Made by a program: the position numbers and the translations under genes. From Erwinia typographi (GTDB taxonomy: Bacteria; Pseudomonadota; Gammaproteobacteria; Enterobacterales; Enterobacteriaceae): 64,000 bases of DNA. The notes below the pieces were generated by a model. The model saw only the letters and a list, made by a program, of their open reading frames with translations. It made no database searches and had not been told where the DNA came from. Shown one piece after another: positions 16,701 through 24,701 of the stretch (positions within the stretch are counted from its first letter, which is position 1; the number at the start of each line of letters is the position of its first letter). Location: the NCBI RefSeq assembly GCF_000773975.1, contig NZ_JRUQ01000037.1:100334-164333 (forward strand), written 5' to 3'.

Positions 16701-17478
16701 GAAGATCCGCTTCCGCGATATTCAGGCGCAGCCGCGCAAGATCATTTCAAGCCCGACCTGGTCAGGCCTGGAAGATGAGCATGTCTCCTATAACGCCTGT
16801 TATACCAACGTTCACGAACTGATCCCATGGCGCACGCTCAGCGGTCGTCAGCAGCTGTATCAGGATCATGAGTGGATGCGCGCCTTCGGCGAAAGCCTGC
16901 TGGTTTACCGTCCGCCTGTTGATACCCGTGCGGCCAGGCCGTTGCTCAACCAGAAGCCTAACGGCAACCCGGAGAAGGCGCTGAACTTCCTGACCCCGCA
17001 CCAGAAATGGGGCATTCACTCGACCTACAGCGACAACCTGCTGATGCTGACGCTGTCGCGCGGCGGGCCCATCGTATGGATGAGCGAAGACGACGCGAAA
17101 GAGCTGGGGATTGAGGACAACGACTGGATCGAAGCCTTTAACGCCAACGGCGCGCTAACCGCCCGCGCGGTGGTCAGCCAGCGTATTCCAGCCGGGATGA
17201 CCATGATGTATCACGCTCAGGAGCGCATCGTGAATATTCCCGGTTCAGAAATTACCAGCCAGCGCGGCGGTATTCATAACTCGGTCACGCGGACCTGCCC
17301 TAAACCGACCCATATGATCGGCGGCTATGCGCAGCAGTCCTACGGCTTTAACTATTACGGCACCGTAGGCTCCAACCGTGACGAGTTTGTGGTGGTCAGA
17401 AAGATGAACAACATTAACTGGCTGGATGGTGAAGGCACCGACGATTGCCAGGGCAGCCAGCAGGAGAGTCAACCATGA
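13717..17478 (+). CDS. narG: Respiratory nitrate reductase alpha subunit NarG
   Basis: A 1253-residue molybdo-bis(MGD) catalytic subunit that reduces nitrate to nitrite on the cytoplasmic face with electrons from NarHI. The FS0 cluster ligands are visible as His50, Cys54, Cys58 and Cys93 (HGVNCTGSCSW and RGCPRG). The molybdenum-ligand aspartate lies in CLSFYDWYCDLPP at about residue 219. Late cofactor-binding segments include GPIVWMSEDDAKELG and GSEITSQRGGIHNSVTR. The ATG at 13717 is preferred over an open GTG extension to 13567 because it is preceded by AGGAG and gives the usual MSKFLDRFRYF start. Length is close to E. coli NarG (1247). It overlaps narH by four bases. Confidence 0.98.
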   Translation: MSKFLDRFRYFKQVAEPFSGQHGQTLNANRDWEDGYRSRWQHDKIVRSTHGVNCTGSCSWKIYVKNGLVTWETQQTDYPRTRPDLPNHEPRGCPRGASYSWYLYSANRLKYPLMRKKLIKLWREAKVQHSDPVDAWGSIVSDPEKAKSYKIARGRGGFVRSSWQEVNELIAASNIYTAKTFGPDRIMGFSPIPAMSMVSYAAGARYLSLIGGACLSFYDWYCDLPPASPMTWGEQTDVPESADWYNSSYIIAWGSNVPQTRTPDAHFFTEVRYKGTKTVAITPDYAEVAKLCDQWLNPKQGTDSAIALAMGHVMLKEFHLDREVGYFRDYVRRYTDMPMLVLLEPREEGFYAAGRQLRASDLVDGLGQENNPEWKTVAINEADGELVAPQGSIGFRWGEKGKWNLESREGKNQREVELQLSLLGSHDEVVDVGFPYFGGITSENFNSVALEEILLHKLPVKRLRLADGSEALVTSVYDLTLANYGLDRGLDDANCAQNYDELKAYSPAWAEQITGVSRQNIIRIAREFAENAEKTRGRSMIIVGAGMNHWYHMDMNYRGLINMLVFCGCVGQSGGGWAHYVGQEKLRPQTGWTPLAFALDWQRPPRHMNSTSFFYNHSSQWRYESVSTEELLSPLADKTRFTGSLIDFNVRSERMGWLPSAPQLSANPLHIAAEASAAGLSPVDYTVESLKQGKLRFAAEQPDNPQNFPRNLFVWRSNLLGSSGKGHEYMLKYLLGTENGIQGKDLGVQGGVMPEEVEWQDNGGEGKLDLVVTLDFRMSSTCLYSDIVLPTATWYEKDDMNTSDMHPFIHPLSAAVDPAWESKSDWEIYKGIAKTFSELCPGHLGVETDVVTLPVQHDSPAELAQPFQVKDWKKGECDLIPGQTAPHIIAVERDYPATYERFTSLGPLLDKLGNGGKGISWNTQTEVDFLKQLNYVKADGPAAGRPNIDSAIDAAEVILSLAPETNGQVAVKAWQALSDITGRDHTHLALNKEDEKIRFRDIQAQPRKIISSPTWSGLEDEHVSYNACYTNVHELIPWRTLSGRQQLYQDHEWMRAFGESLLVYRPPVDTRAARPLLNQKPNGNPEKALNFLTPHQKWGIHSTYSDNLLMLTLSRGGPIVWMSEDDAKELGIEDNDWIEAFNANGALTARAVVSQRIPAGMTMMYHAQERIVNIPGSEITSQRGGIHNSVTRTCPKPTHMIGGYAQQSYGFNYYGTVGSNRDEFVVVRKMNNINWLDGEGTDDCQGSQQESQP

Positions 17479-19019
17479 AAATTCGTTCGCAAGTCGGCAT
17501 GGTGCTGAACCTGGACAAATGTATCGGATGCCACACCTGTTCCGTCACCTGTAAGAACGTCTGGACCAGCCGTGAAGGGATGGAATATGCCTGGTTCAAC
17601 AACGTAGAGAGCAAACCCGGCGTGGGCTATCCCCATGCCTGGGAAGATCAGCAGAAGTGGAAGGGCGGCTGGATCCGCAAAATTAACGGCAGGCTGGAGC
17701 CGCGGATGGGCAACCGTCTCGGCCTGCTGTCGAAAATTTTCGCCAACCCGGACGTACCGGCGCTGGATGATTACTACGAACCCTTTGATTACGACTACCA
17801 GAACCTGCATACGGCGCCAGCTGGCAAGCATCAGCCGATTGCCCGCCCCCGCTCGCTGATCACCGGCCAGCGGATGAAGAAGATCGAAAACGGCCCGAAC
17901 TGGGAAGAGATCCTCGGCGGTGAGTTCTCTAAACGCTCGGCGGATAAGAACTTCGATAACATCCAGAAGGAGATGTACGGCCAGTTCGAAAACACCTTCA
18001 TGATGTATCTGCCGCGCCTGTGTGAGCACTGCCTCAATCCGGCCTGTGTGGCAACCTGCCCGAGCGGCGCTATTTACAAGCGCGGTGAGGACGGCATCGT
18101 GCTGATCGATCAGGACAAATGTCGCGGCTGGCGGATGTGCCTGACCGGCTGTCCGTACAAAAAAATCTACTTCAACTGGAAGAGCGGCAAGTCTGAGAAG
18201 TGCATTTTCTGCTATCCGCGCATTGAAGCAGGCCAGCCAACGGTATGTTCTGAAACCTGCGTTGGCCGCATCCGCTACCTTGGCGTGCTGCTGTATGACG
18301 CCGACCGCATTGAGCAGGCGGCCTCGGCGGAGAACGAAAAAGATCTCTATCAGCGCCAGCTGGATATTTTCCTCGATCCAAACGATCCGGCGGTGATTGA
18401 GCAGGCGCTGGCTGACGGCATACCGCAGAGCGTGATTGACGCCGCGCAGCGTTCGCCGGTCTACAAAATGGCGATGGACTGGAAGCTGGCGCTGCCGCTA
18501 CACCCGGAATACCGCACGTTGCCGATGGTCTGGTATGTGCCGCCGCTGTCGCCAATTCAGTCGGTGGCCGACGCGGGCGAACTGGGGCACAGCGGCGTGC
18601 TGCCGGACGTGGAGAGCCTGCGTATCCCGGTGCAGTATCTTGCCAATCTGCTGACTGCAGGCGACACCGCGCCGGTGCTGCTGGCGCTGAAACGTATGCT
18701 GGCGATGCGCCACTATAAGCGTGCGGAAACGGTCGAAGGCGAAGTAGATACCCGCGCGCTGGAGCAGGTTGGGCTGACGGAAGCGCAGGCGCAGGAGATG
18801 TACCGCTATCTCGCCATCGCCAACTACGAAGATCGCTTCGTGGTGCCTTCCAGCCACCGTGAGCTGGCCCGTGAAGCCTTCCCGGAAAGTAAAGGCTGCG
18901 GCTTCAGCTTCGGCGACGGCTGCCACGGCAGCGACAGCAAATTCAACCTGTTCAACAGCCGCCGTATCGACGCCATCGATATTGGCCGTAAAACGCCGCC
19001 GCAGGAGGATCGCTCATGA
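17475..19019 (+). CDS. narH: Respiratory nitrate reductase beta subunit NarH
   Basis: A 514-residue iron-sulfur subunit that passes electrons from NarI haem to NarG through three [4Fe-4S] and one [3Fe-4S] clusters. Cysteine groups are visible in CIGCHTCSVTC near the N-terminus, CEHCLNPACVATCPSG, then CRGWRMCLTGCPYKK, CIFCYPR and CSETCVGR. The tryptophan in CRGWRMC replaces a cysteine and marks the [3Fe-4S] site, as in other NarH proteins. The ATG at 17475 overlaps the narG stop (ATGA); an upstream in-frame extension from 17445 has no ribosome-binding support. Length agrees with E. coli NarH (512). Confidence 0.98.
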   Translation: MKIRSQVGMVLNLDKCIGCHTCSVTCKNVWTSREGMEYAWFNNVESKPGVGYPHAWEDQQKWKGGWIRKINGRLEPRMGNRLGLLSKIFANPDVPALDDYYEPFDYDYQNLHTAPAGKHQPIARPRSLITGQRMKKIENGPNWEEILGGEFSKRSADKNFDNIQKEMYGQFENTFMMYLPRLCEHCLNPACVATCPSGAIYKRGEDGIVLIDQDKCRGWRMCLTGCPYKKIYFNWKSGKSEKCIFCYPRIEAGQPTVCSETCVGRIRYLGVLLYDADRIEQAASAENEKDLYQRQLDIFLDPNDPAVIEQALADGIPQSVIDAAQRSPVYKMAMDWKLALPLHPEYRTLPMVWYVPPLSPIQSVADAGELGHSGVLPDVESLRIPVQYLANLLTAGDTAPVLLALKRMLAMRHYKRAETVEGEVDTRALEQVGLTEAQAQEMYRYLAIANYEDRFVVPSSHRELAREAFPESKGCGFSFGDGCHGSDSKFNLFNSRRIDAIDIGRKTPPQEDRS

Positions 19020-19738
19020 TGGCTCTACGCGTGATTGGTCATCTGCTGGATTACCCGAACCAGGCGCTGTTTGATCACCGCGCCGAGCTGGTCGAGGCGC
19101 TGGAAGGTTTTGACGAACTTGAGTCGTCGCACCGCACCCGGCTGGTGGAGTTTATCCGCGCTTTCTGCGCCCGCCCACTGCTGGACGTACAGGCAGACTA
19201 TTGCGAGCTGTTCGATCGCGGTCGCGCCACCTCGCTGCTGCTGTTTGAGCACGTACACGGCGAGTCCAGGGATCGCGGCCAGGCGATGGTCGATCTGCTG
19301 GAGCAGTATCGTGCGGAGGGGCTGGAGCTGGACTCTAAAGAGCTGCCGGATTACCTGCCGCTTTACCTGGAGTACCTGGGTAACCGCACGATCGAGCAGG
19401 CACGCGGCGGATTGCAGGACATCGCGCCCATTCTGGCCCTGCTGGCTGCCCGGCTACAGCAGCGCGAGAGCCCTTACGCGGTGCTGCTTGATGCGCTGCT
19501 GTCGCTTTCTCACTCCGGCGTAGAGAAGGAGGCCCTTCAGCCACAGGTGGCTAAAGAGGCCCGCGATGACACGCCAGCCGCGCTGGATGCGGTCTGGGAA
19601 GAGGAGCAGGTGAAGTTCCTCGGCGAGCAGGGCTGTGCCTCTGCCCAGCAGGCGCAGCACCAGCGGCGCTTTGCCGGCGCGGTGAAGCCCCAGTATCTGG
19701 ATGTGGCGCAGGCCACGGCACGATCCACAGGACACTAA
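19016..19738 (+). CDS. narJ: Nitrate reductase assembly chaperone NarJ
   Basis: A 240-residue cytoplasmic chaperone of the TorD/NarJ family. It binds the NarG N-terminus and holds the NarGH complex until molybdenum cofactor and FS0 insertion is complete, then allows docking to NarI. The all-helical core shows [38 protein letters not shown], of which the [10 protein letters not shown] part is highly conserved, and [11 protein letters not shown]. It overlaps narH by four bases (ATGA) and follows GGAGG. A second in-frame ATG at 19019 is an equally possible start. It is not part of the final enzyme. Confidence 0.96.
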   Translation: MMALRVIGHLLDYPNQALFDHRAELVEALEGFDELESSHRTRLVEFIRAFCARPLLDVQADYCELFDRGRATSLLLFEHVHGESRDRGQAMVDLLEQYRAEGLELDSKELPDYLPLYLEYLGNRTIEQARGGLQDIAPILALLAARLQQRESPYAVLLDALLSLSHSGVEKEALQPQVAKEARDDTPAALDAVWEEEQVKFLGEQGCASAQQAQHQRRFAGAVKPQYLDVAQATARSTGH

Positions 19739-19740
19739 TC

Positions 19741-20418
19741 ATGCACTATTTATCTCAATTCTTTTTCGATATCTATCCCTACCTGGCCGGGGCCGTGTTT
19801 CTGATTGGCAGCTGGCTGCGCTACGACTATGGTCAGTACAGCTGGCGGGCAGGTTCCAGCCAGATGCTGGATAAAAAAGGTATGCGGCTGGCCTCTAACC
19901 TGTTCCATATCGGCATTATCGGCATCTTTTTCGGTCATATTGTCGGGATGCTGACGCCGCACTGGATGTATGAAGCCTTTCTGCCGATTGACGTTAAGCA
20001 GAAGCTGGCAATGGTCGCCGGGGGGATCTGTGGCGCGCTGACGCTGATTGGCGGCGCGCTGCTGCTGAAGCGCCGTCTGACCAATCCGCGCGTGCGGGCG
20101 ACCAGCAGCGTAGGGGATATTTTGATCCTGACGCTGCTGGTGGTACAGGTTTGCCTGGGGCTGCTGACCATCCCGTTCTCGGCCCAGCATATGGACGGCA
20201 GCGAGATGATGAAGCTGGTCGCCTGGGCTCAGGCCGTGGTGACTTTCCACGGCGGCGCCTCTCAGCATCTGGAGGGCGTGGCGATCGTCTTCCGCCTGCA
20301 TATGGTGCTGGGCATGACGCTGTTCCTGCTGTTCCCATTCTGCCGCCTGGTGCATATCTGGAGCGCGCCGGTGGAATACCTTACCCGTCGCTATCAGATC
20401 GTGCGCAACCGTCGCTGA
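19741..20418 (+). CDS. narI: Respiratory nitrate reductase gamma subunit NarI
   Basis: A 225-residue inner-membrane cytochrome b that oxidises quinol at the periplasmic side and anchors NarGH. Five transmembrane helices are expected, and conserved histidines that bind the two b haems appear in helices around [15 protein letters not shown] and [22 protein letters not shown]. Length equals E. coli NarI (225). The gene starts two bases after the narJ stop region and ends the operon ahead of a clear terminator at 20451. Confidence 0.98.
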   Translation: MHYLSQFFFDIYPYLAGAVFLIGSWLRYDYGQYSWRAGSSQMLDKKGMRLASNLFHIGIIGIFFGHIVGMLTPHWMYEAFLPIDVKQKLAMVAGGICGALTLIGGALLLKRRLTNPRVRATSSVGDILILTLLVVQVCLGLLTIPFSAQHMDGSEMMKLVAWAQAVVTFHGGASQHLEGVAIVFRLHMVLGMTLFLLFPFCRLVHIWSAPVEYLTRRYQIVRNRR

Positions 20419-20450
20419 TCGTTCTGCCGCAGGGCAACCACGCGTTATAC

Positions 20451-20475
20451 AGGCCGGAGATTTCCGGCCTTTTTT
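20451..20475 (+). terminator. Rho-independent terminator of narGHJI
   Basis: Stem AGGCCGGA (20451-20458) and TCCGGCCT (20463-20470) with a GATT loop, followed by a run of T. Confidence 0.9.
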
Positions 20476-20629
20476 CATTCCCGCCCGAAAGCTTTCAGGA
20501 TCGCATTCAGTAATCTCTCATCGTCTTTCTGCCCGCGCCGTCCGTTATTTACATAACATCTCCTTTTCTTCACGCTGAGCAATGCTTTAACATGTCGGCT
20601 ACTCCTCCGCCTCGCACTATGGATATTCA

Positions 20630-21697
20630 ATGCGTTATCTGGCCACACTTCTTCCTGCGCTGGTTCTACTGACCGCCTGTAGTAGCCATAAGCCACCCGC
20701 AGCGGTTGAGCCACAGGGCAACCCCTTTGGCAATGGTTTCAAGCTCGACGCCGCCCACGATCAGACTCCGCTGATGGGCGATTTCGCCAACAATGCCGCC
20801 GCCGAGCGCTTTATCGATAAAATGGTGCGCGAGCATGGATTCCAGCGTCAGCAGCTGCATAACGTGCTGGCGCAGGCTAACAATCTAGACTGGGTGATCC
20901 GGCTGATGGATCGCCAGGCTCCGGCGCCGCAGGGGCCGACCGGGCCAAACGGCGCGTGGATTCGCTACCGTGCCAAATTCATTACCCCGTCTAACGTGCA
21001 GAACGGCGTGGCGTTTTGGAATCAATATCAGGGCGCGTTGCAGCGGGCTTACCAGACCTACGGCGTGCCGCCAGAAATCATCGTCGGGATCATCGGTGTG
21101 GAAACCCGCTGGGGCCGCGTGATGGGCAAAACCCGCATTATCGATGCGCTTGCCACGCTGGCGTTTAACTATCCCCGGCGGGCCGACTTCTTCAGCGCGG
21201 AGCTGGAGACCTTCCTGCTGATGGCCAGAGAAGAGGGCGACGATCCGCTGGACCTGCGGGGCTCCTACGCAGGCGCGATGGGTTACGGGCAATTCATGCC
21301 TTCTTCCTTCAAAAGCTATGCGGTGGATTTCAACGGCGATGGGCACATCAACCTGTGGGACCCGGAAGATGCGATTGGCAGCGTGGCCCACTACTTCAGC
21401 GCGCACGGCTGGGTGAAAAACGGCACGGTAGCCGTGCCGGCAACCGGACCTTCAACCACCTGGGAAACCGGCTTTAAAACCCGCTATTCGTTGTCATCGC
21501 TGGCGGCTGGCGGCTTCAGGTCGCAGCTGCCGCTGGACGGTAATCCGCAGGTCAGCCTGCTGCGTTTTGACATGGGAACCCGCTATCAGTACTGGTTCGG
21601 GCTACCTAACTTCTACGCCATCACCCGCTATAACCACAGCAATCACTACGCGATGGCGGTATGGCAGCTTGGCCTGGCGGTTCGCGACGCGCGCTAA
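20630..21697 (+). CDS. mltB: Membrane-bound lytic murein transglycosylase B
   Basis: A 355-residue outer-membrane lipoprotein that cleaves the MurNAc-GlcNAc bond of peptidoglycan to form 1,6-anhydro ends. The lipobox LLTAC gives lipidated Cys17. The catalytic glutamate is E158 in IIGVETRWGR. The family segments PRRADFFSAELETFL, GSYAGAMGYGQFMPSSF and a calcium-loop-like DFNGDGHINLWDPEDAIGS follow. Length is close to E. coli MltB (361). In E. coli it is immediately beside pncC and recA; here about 6 kb of other genes lies between. Confidence 0.96.
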   Translation: MRYLATLLPALVLLTACSSHKPPAAVEPQGNPFGNGFKLDAAHDQTPLMGDFANNAAAERFIDKMVREHGFQRQQLHNVLAQANNLDWVIRLMDRQAPAPQGPTGPNGAWIRYRAKFITPSNVQNGVAFWNQYQGALQRAYQTYGVPPEIIVGIIGVETRWGRVMGKTRIIDALATLAFNYPRRADFFSAELETFLLMAREEGDDPLDLRGSYAGAMGYGQFMPSSFKSYAVDFNGDGHINLWDPEDAIGSVAHYFSAHGWVKNGTVAVPATGPSTTWETGFKTRYSLSSLAAGGFRSQLPLDGNPQVSLLRFDMGTRYQYWFGLPNFYAITRYNHSNHYAMAVWQLGLAVRDAR

Positions 21698-21707
21698 GTT
21701 GTCAAAA

Positions 21708-21729
21708 GGCCTGCATCCACATGCAGGCC
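21708..21729 (+). terminator. Hairpin after mltB
   Basis: Nine-base stem GGCCTGCAT (21708-21716) and ATGCAGGCC (21721-21729) with a CCAC loop, 11 bases after the mltB stop. The T-run is missing, so it may be a weak terminator or an RNA-stabilising stem. Confidence 0.6.
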
Positions 21730-21886
21730 ATACGCTATAAAGGCCGCCTGGCGTGCAGTATTGCGAGGCGGCTCGCGCGGTATAAAAATATGTATCCCAC
21801 TATTAAAACTCTTTATTTCTCATCTCCCGCAGAATCCCTATGCTGAATGCAAACTACGCACACATTCAGTCATAAGAGGATCGACC

Positions 21887-22888
21887 ATGGTTGCATCTCT
21901 GGGGAAGGTTTTTCGCCGTCATCTCATCGCCCTCGCTGCCGCTGGCGTTGTGGTTGGTCTGCATCCGGCCAGCGCGCTGGCGGCTGAAACGCTGCGTCTG
22001 GCTCATGCTTCAAGCAGCGACAGCCTGATCAACCAGGCCATGATTCGCTTTGCTGATGAAGTGAAACAAAAGTCGCACGACTCGCTGGAGATTCAGATCT
22101 TCCCTGACGGCCAGTTGGGTGACGAAGGCGCGATTGCCGATTCAACCGGATCCGGCGCCATTACCCTGGGGCTGGGAGGCGTTGTCGATGCTATCGACCC
22201 GCGCCTTAACGCCGTGTCTCTGCCTTTCCTGTTTAAAGATGCCGCGTCGGTTCACCATTTTCTTGACAGCGAGGCAGGCCATAAATTTCTCGCGATGGGC
22301 GAAAGCCGTGGCTACGTTATGCTCTCCGCGCTGGATTCGGGCTTTCGCCAGTTTGCTAACAGCAAGCGCGCCATCGTCAAGCCTGAAGACCTCAGCGGCC
22401 TGAAGATTCGCACGCCGCCGAATCCGGTGATCCTGGCAACGATCAAACAGCTTGGCGGTCTGCCGCAGTCGATTCCCTTTGGGGAAGTCTATACCTCGCT
22501 GCAATCCGGCGTGGTCGACGGCGTGGAACCCGAACTGCGCGACTTCAGCGATCAGCGCTGGTATGAAGTGGTTAAACACGTCTCAATGGCGAACTATATC
22601 TGGTCGGCCAACTTCTGGTACATGAATAAGCCCGCGTGGGATGCGCTCAGCGCGGACAATAAGGCAGTACTGAAGGCCGCCGTTGCGGATACGACCGCTT
22701 GGTATCGCGGCCAGCTCGATCAGGTTTACGCCCGCCTGACCGACCAGTTGAAAAGCAAAAAAGTCGACTTTAACGACGTCGATCGCGCGGCATTCCTGGC
22801 GAAAGTGGGGCCGGTCTATGACCAGTTCAGCAAGGCCTGGGGCGCAGATTTCATTAAGCAGCTGCGCACTGACGCTGGCGCTGAGTAA
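21887..22888 (+). CDS. TRAP transporter substrate-binding protein (DctP family)
   Basis: A 333-residue periplasmic receptor of a tripartite ATP-independent transporter. The ATG at 21887 follows AAGAGGA and gives a signal peptide with a hydrophobic core (LIALAAAGVVVGLHPASALA, cut before AETLRLAH). An in-frame extension to 21761 is not supported. Family marks include the EIQIFPDGQLGDEGAI segment, a conserved arginine in LKIRTPPNPV that usually binds a ligand carboxylate, and FGEVYTSLQSGVVDGVEPE. The ligand is thus probably an organic acid or amino acid derivative. It is the first gene of a TRAP operon. Confidence 0.9.
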   Translation: MVASLGKVFRRHLIALAAAGVVVGLHPASALAAETLRLAHASSSDSLINQAMIRFADEVKQKSHDSLEIQIFPDGQLGDEGAIADSTGSGAITLGLGGVVDAIDPRLNAVSLPFLFKDAASVHHFLDSEAGHKFLAMGESRGYVMLSALDSGFRQFANSKRAIVKPEDLSGLKIRTPPNPVILATIKQLGGLPQSIPFGEVYTSLQSGVVDGVEPELRDFSDQRWYEVVKHVSMANYIWSANFWYMNKPAWDALSADNKAVLKAAVADTTAWYRGQLDQVYARLTDQLKSKKVDFNDVDRAAFLAKVGPVYDQFSKAWGADFIKQLRTDAGAE

Positions 22889-22894
22889 ACGCTG

Positions 22895-23395
22895 ATGACG
22901 CCCGTTCATTATGCGCCAACCAGCGGCCCTCGCTGGCTCACCCTGCTGCTGATGTGGAGTGGCGGCCTGATGTTTATGGTGACGTTTGGCTCAACGCTGC
23001 TGGGCATTATTGCCCGCTACTTCGGCTGGGTCGGGCTGGAGTGGACCTTCGAAACGGCAGAAATTTCGTTTATCTGGGTGACGTTTCTCGGCGCGGTGCT
23101 GGCCGAAATCCGTGGCGAGAACGTGCGCTTCTCCAGCCTGGTCACGCTGTGCTCAGCGGAGGTTCAGCGCTGGCTGAGGCTGTTTTCTGCGCTGGTGCTG
23201 CTTGGCCTTAGCGGCTGGCTGCTCAGCAGCGGGCTTAAGATAGTGCAAACCTCTGGCTGGGTGCCGACGCCGGTGTTACGGCTGCCTAACGCGGTGATTA
23301 CCTGCTCGCTGGTGGGATTCGCTCTGATGCTGCTCTTCCTGTCGCTCTGGCGGATCTGGCACTTTTTCTTCGCGCGAGAGGATGACGCTTTATGA
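22895..23395 (+). CDS. TRAP transporter small permease (DctQ family)
   Basis: A 166-residue four-helix membrane subunit. The family segment with WVGLEWTFETAEISFIWVTFLGAVLA is recognisable, as is the RGENVRFSSL loop. Start ATG at 22895 lies six bases after the receptor gene. Its stop overlaps the large permease by four bases. DctQ is needed together with DctM to form the sodium-driven importer. Confidence 0.88.
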   Translation: MTPVHYAPTSGPRWLTLLLMWSGGLMFMVTFGSTLLGIIARYFGWVGLEWTFETAEISFIWVTFLGAVLAEIRGENVRFSSLVTLCSAEVQRWLRLFSALVLLGLSGWLLSSGLKIVQTSGWVPTPVLRLPNAVITCSLVGFALMLLFLSLWRIWHFFFAREDDAL

Positions 23396-24678
23396 CCATA
23401 GCGATCCTTATTAGCGCTTTTCTGCTGCTGCTGTTTACCGGCGTACCTATTGCCTGGGCCATTGCTGGCGGCAGTATCGCCGCGCTGGCCTTCGGTGACT
23501 TCCCGATGCCGTTGGCCTGGCTGGCTCAGCAGACGCTGCGCGGGGCGGATACCACTTCGCTGATTGCCATTCCGCTGTTCCTGTTTGCCGGGGAGCTGAT
23601 GAACCGCGGCGGGTTGACTCACCGTATCATGCACGTCGCGGAGCACATTTTTGGGCGCTTTCGCGGTGGGTTAGGGCTGGTCAACGTGGCGACGGCTTTC
23701 GTCTACGGCGGGTTGACCGGCTCGGCGACGGCTGATACCAGCACCGTGGCCAAGGTCATGATCCCCATCATGGAGAAAAAAGGCTATCCGCGCGATTTTT
23801 CCGCCGCGGTAACGGCCGCTTCCGGCACGCTCGGCATTGTGGTGCCGCCCAGCGTCATCCTGCTGCTGTATGGCGTGATCACCAATACCTCCATCGGCGG
23901 GCTGTTTGTTGCTGGGGTGATCCCCGGCTGCCTGCTGGCCGTAGTGTTTATGCTCACCGCCTGGTATATCGGCGTGCGGGAAAACTTCCCTAAGGTGGCG
24001 GGCAAGTTTGAGTTTGCGGCGTTCCGGCGGGATTTCTGGCGGGCGCTGCCAGCGATGTGTATGCCCGTTTTCGTGCTCGGCGCGATTGTGGCCGGTTTTG
24101 TCACCGCCACGGAAGCCTCGGCGCTGGCCGTCATTTATGCGCTGGTGGTCGGCGGCCTGTATTACCGTGAGCTGAGCTGGCGCGACCTGATTCCGGCAGT
24201 GATTGAGTCGGTGGCGCTGACCGGCTCGGTGATGATCATCATGGCCGTGGCCGTTCCCTTTGGCTGGCTGCTGACCGTGACCCAGGTGCCGCATCTGGCG
24301 GCAGCGTGGATTGGCGGCCTCCATGCCGGGCCGGTGGTCACCATGCTGCTGGTGATCCTGCTGCTGAAGGTTGTGGGGTTCTGGCTCGATTTGGGACCGG
24401 CGATGATCATTCTGGCACCGATCCTGGTGCCTATTGCCAAAACGGCAGGATTTGATCCTTACCAGATCGGCCTGATCTTCACGCTGACGCTGGGTTGGGG
24501 GCTATTTACCCCGCCGATTGGCACCAATATCTTCGTGGTCTGCAACGTGGCAAAAATCGACATTGGGCCGGTCTCTCGCAGGCTGATCCCGTTCTGGTTC
24601 GCGACCGCCTTTGCCATTGCGTTGCTGATTTTCTTTCCTTCATTAACCGGGTGGTTGCCCAAAACGCTGGGTTACTGA
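23392..24678 (+). CDS. TRAP transporter large permease (DctM family)
   Basis: A 428-residue membrane subunit with about 12 hydrophobic segments that forms the translocation channel. Family motifs include IPLFLFAGELMNRGGLT, GGLTGSATADTSTVAKVMIP and the C-terminal GWGLFTPPIGTNIFV. It belongs to the ion-transporter superfamily and uses the sodium gradient. It starts by ATGA overlap with the small permease. The next gene, an aminotransferase, begins 23 bases later, so both are likely cotranscribed. Confidence 0.92.
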   Translation: MTIAILISAFLLLLFTGVPIAWAIAGGSIAALAFGDFPMPLAWLAQQTLRGADTTSLIAIPLFLFAGELMNRGGLTHRIMHVAEHIFGRFRGGLGLVNVATAFVYGGLTGSATADTSTVAKVMIPIMEKKGYPRDFSAAVTAASGTLGIVVPPSVILLLYGVITNTSIGGLFVAGVIPGCLLAVVFMLTAWYIGVRENFPKVAGKFEFAAFRRDFWRALPAMCMPVFVLGAIVAGFVTATEASALAVIYALVVGGLYYRELSWRDLIPAVIESVALTGSVMIIMAVAVPFGWLLTVTQVPHLAAAWIGGLHAGPVVTMLLVILLLKVVGFWLDLGPAMIILAPILVPIAKTAGFDPYQIGLIFTLTLGWGLFTPPIGTNIFVVCNVAKIDIGPVSRRLIPFWFATAFAIALLIFFPSLTGWLPKTLGY

Positions 24679-24701
24679 CAGTCAAACAGACGAGAACTGT
24701 G

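Noticed and set aside
24495..24701. N-terminal extension of the class III aminotransferase
   Set aside because: It lies within the DctM gene in another frame and adds no family sequence.
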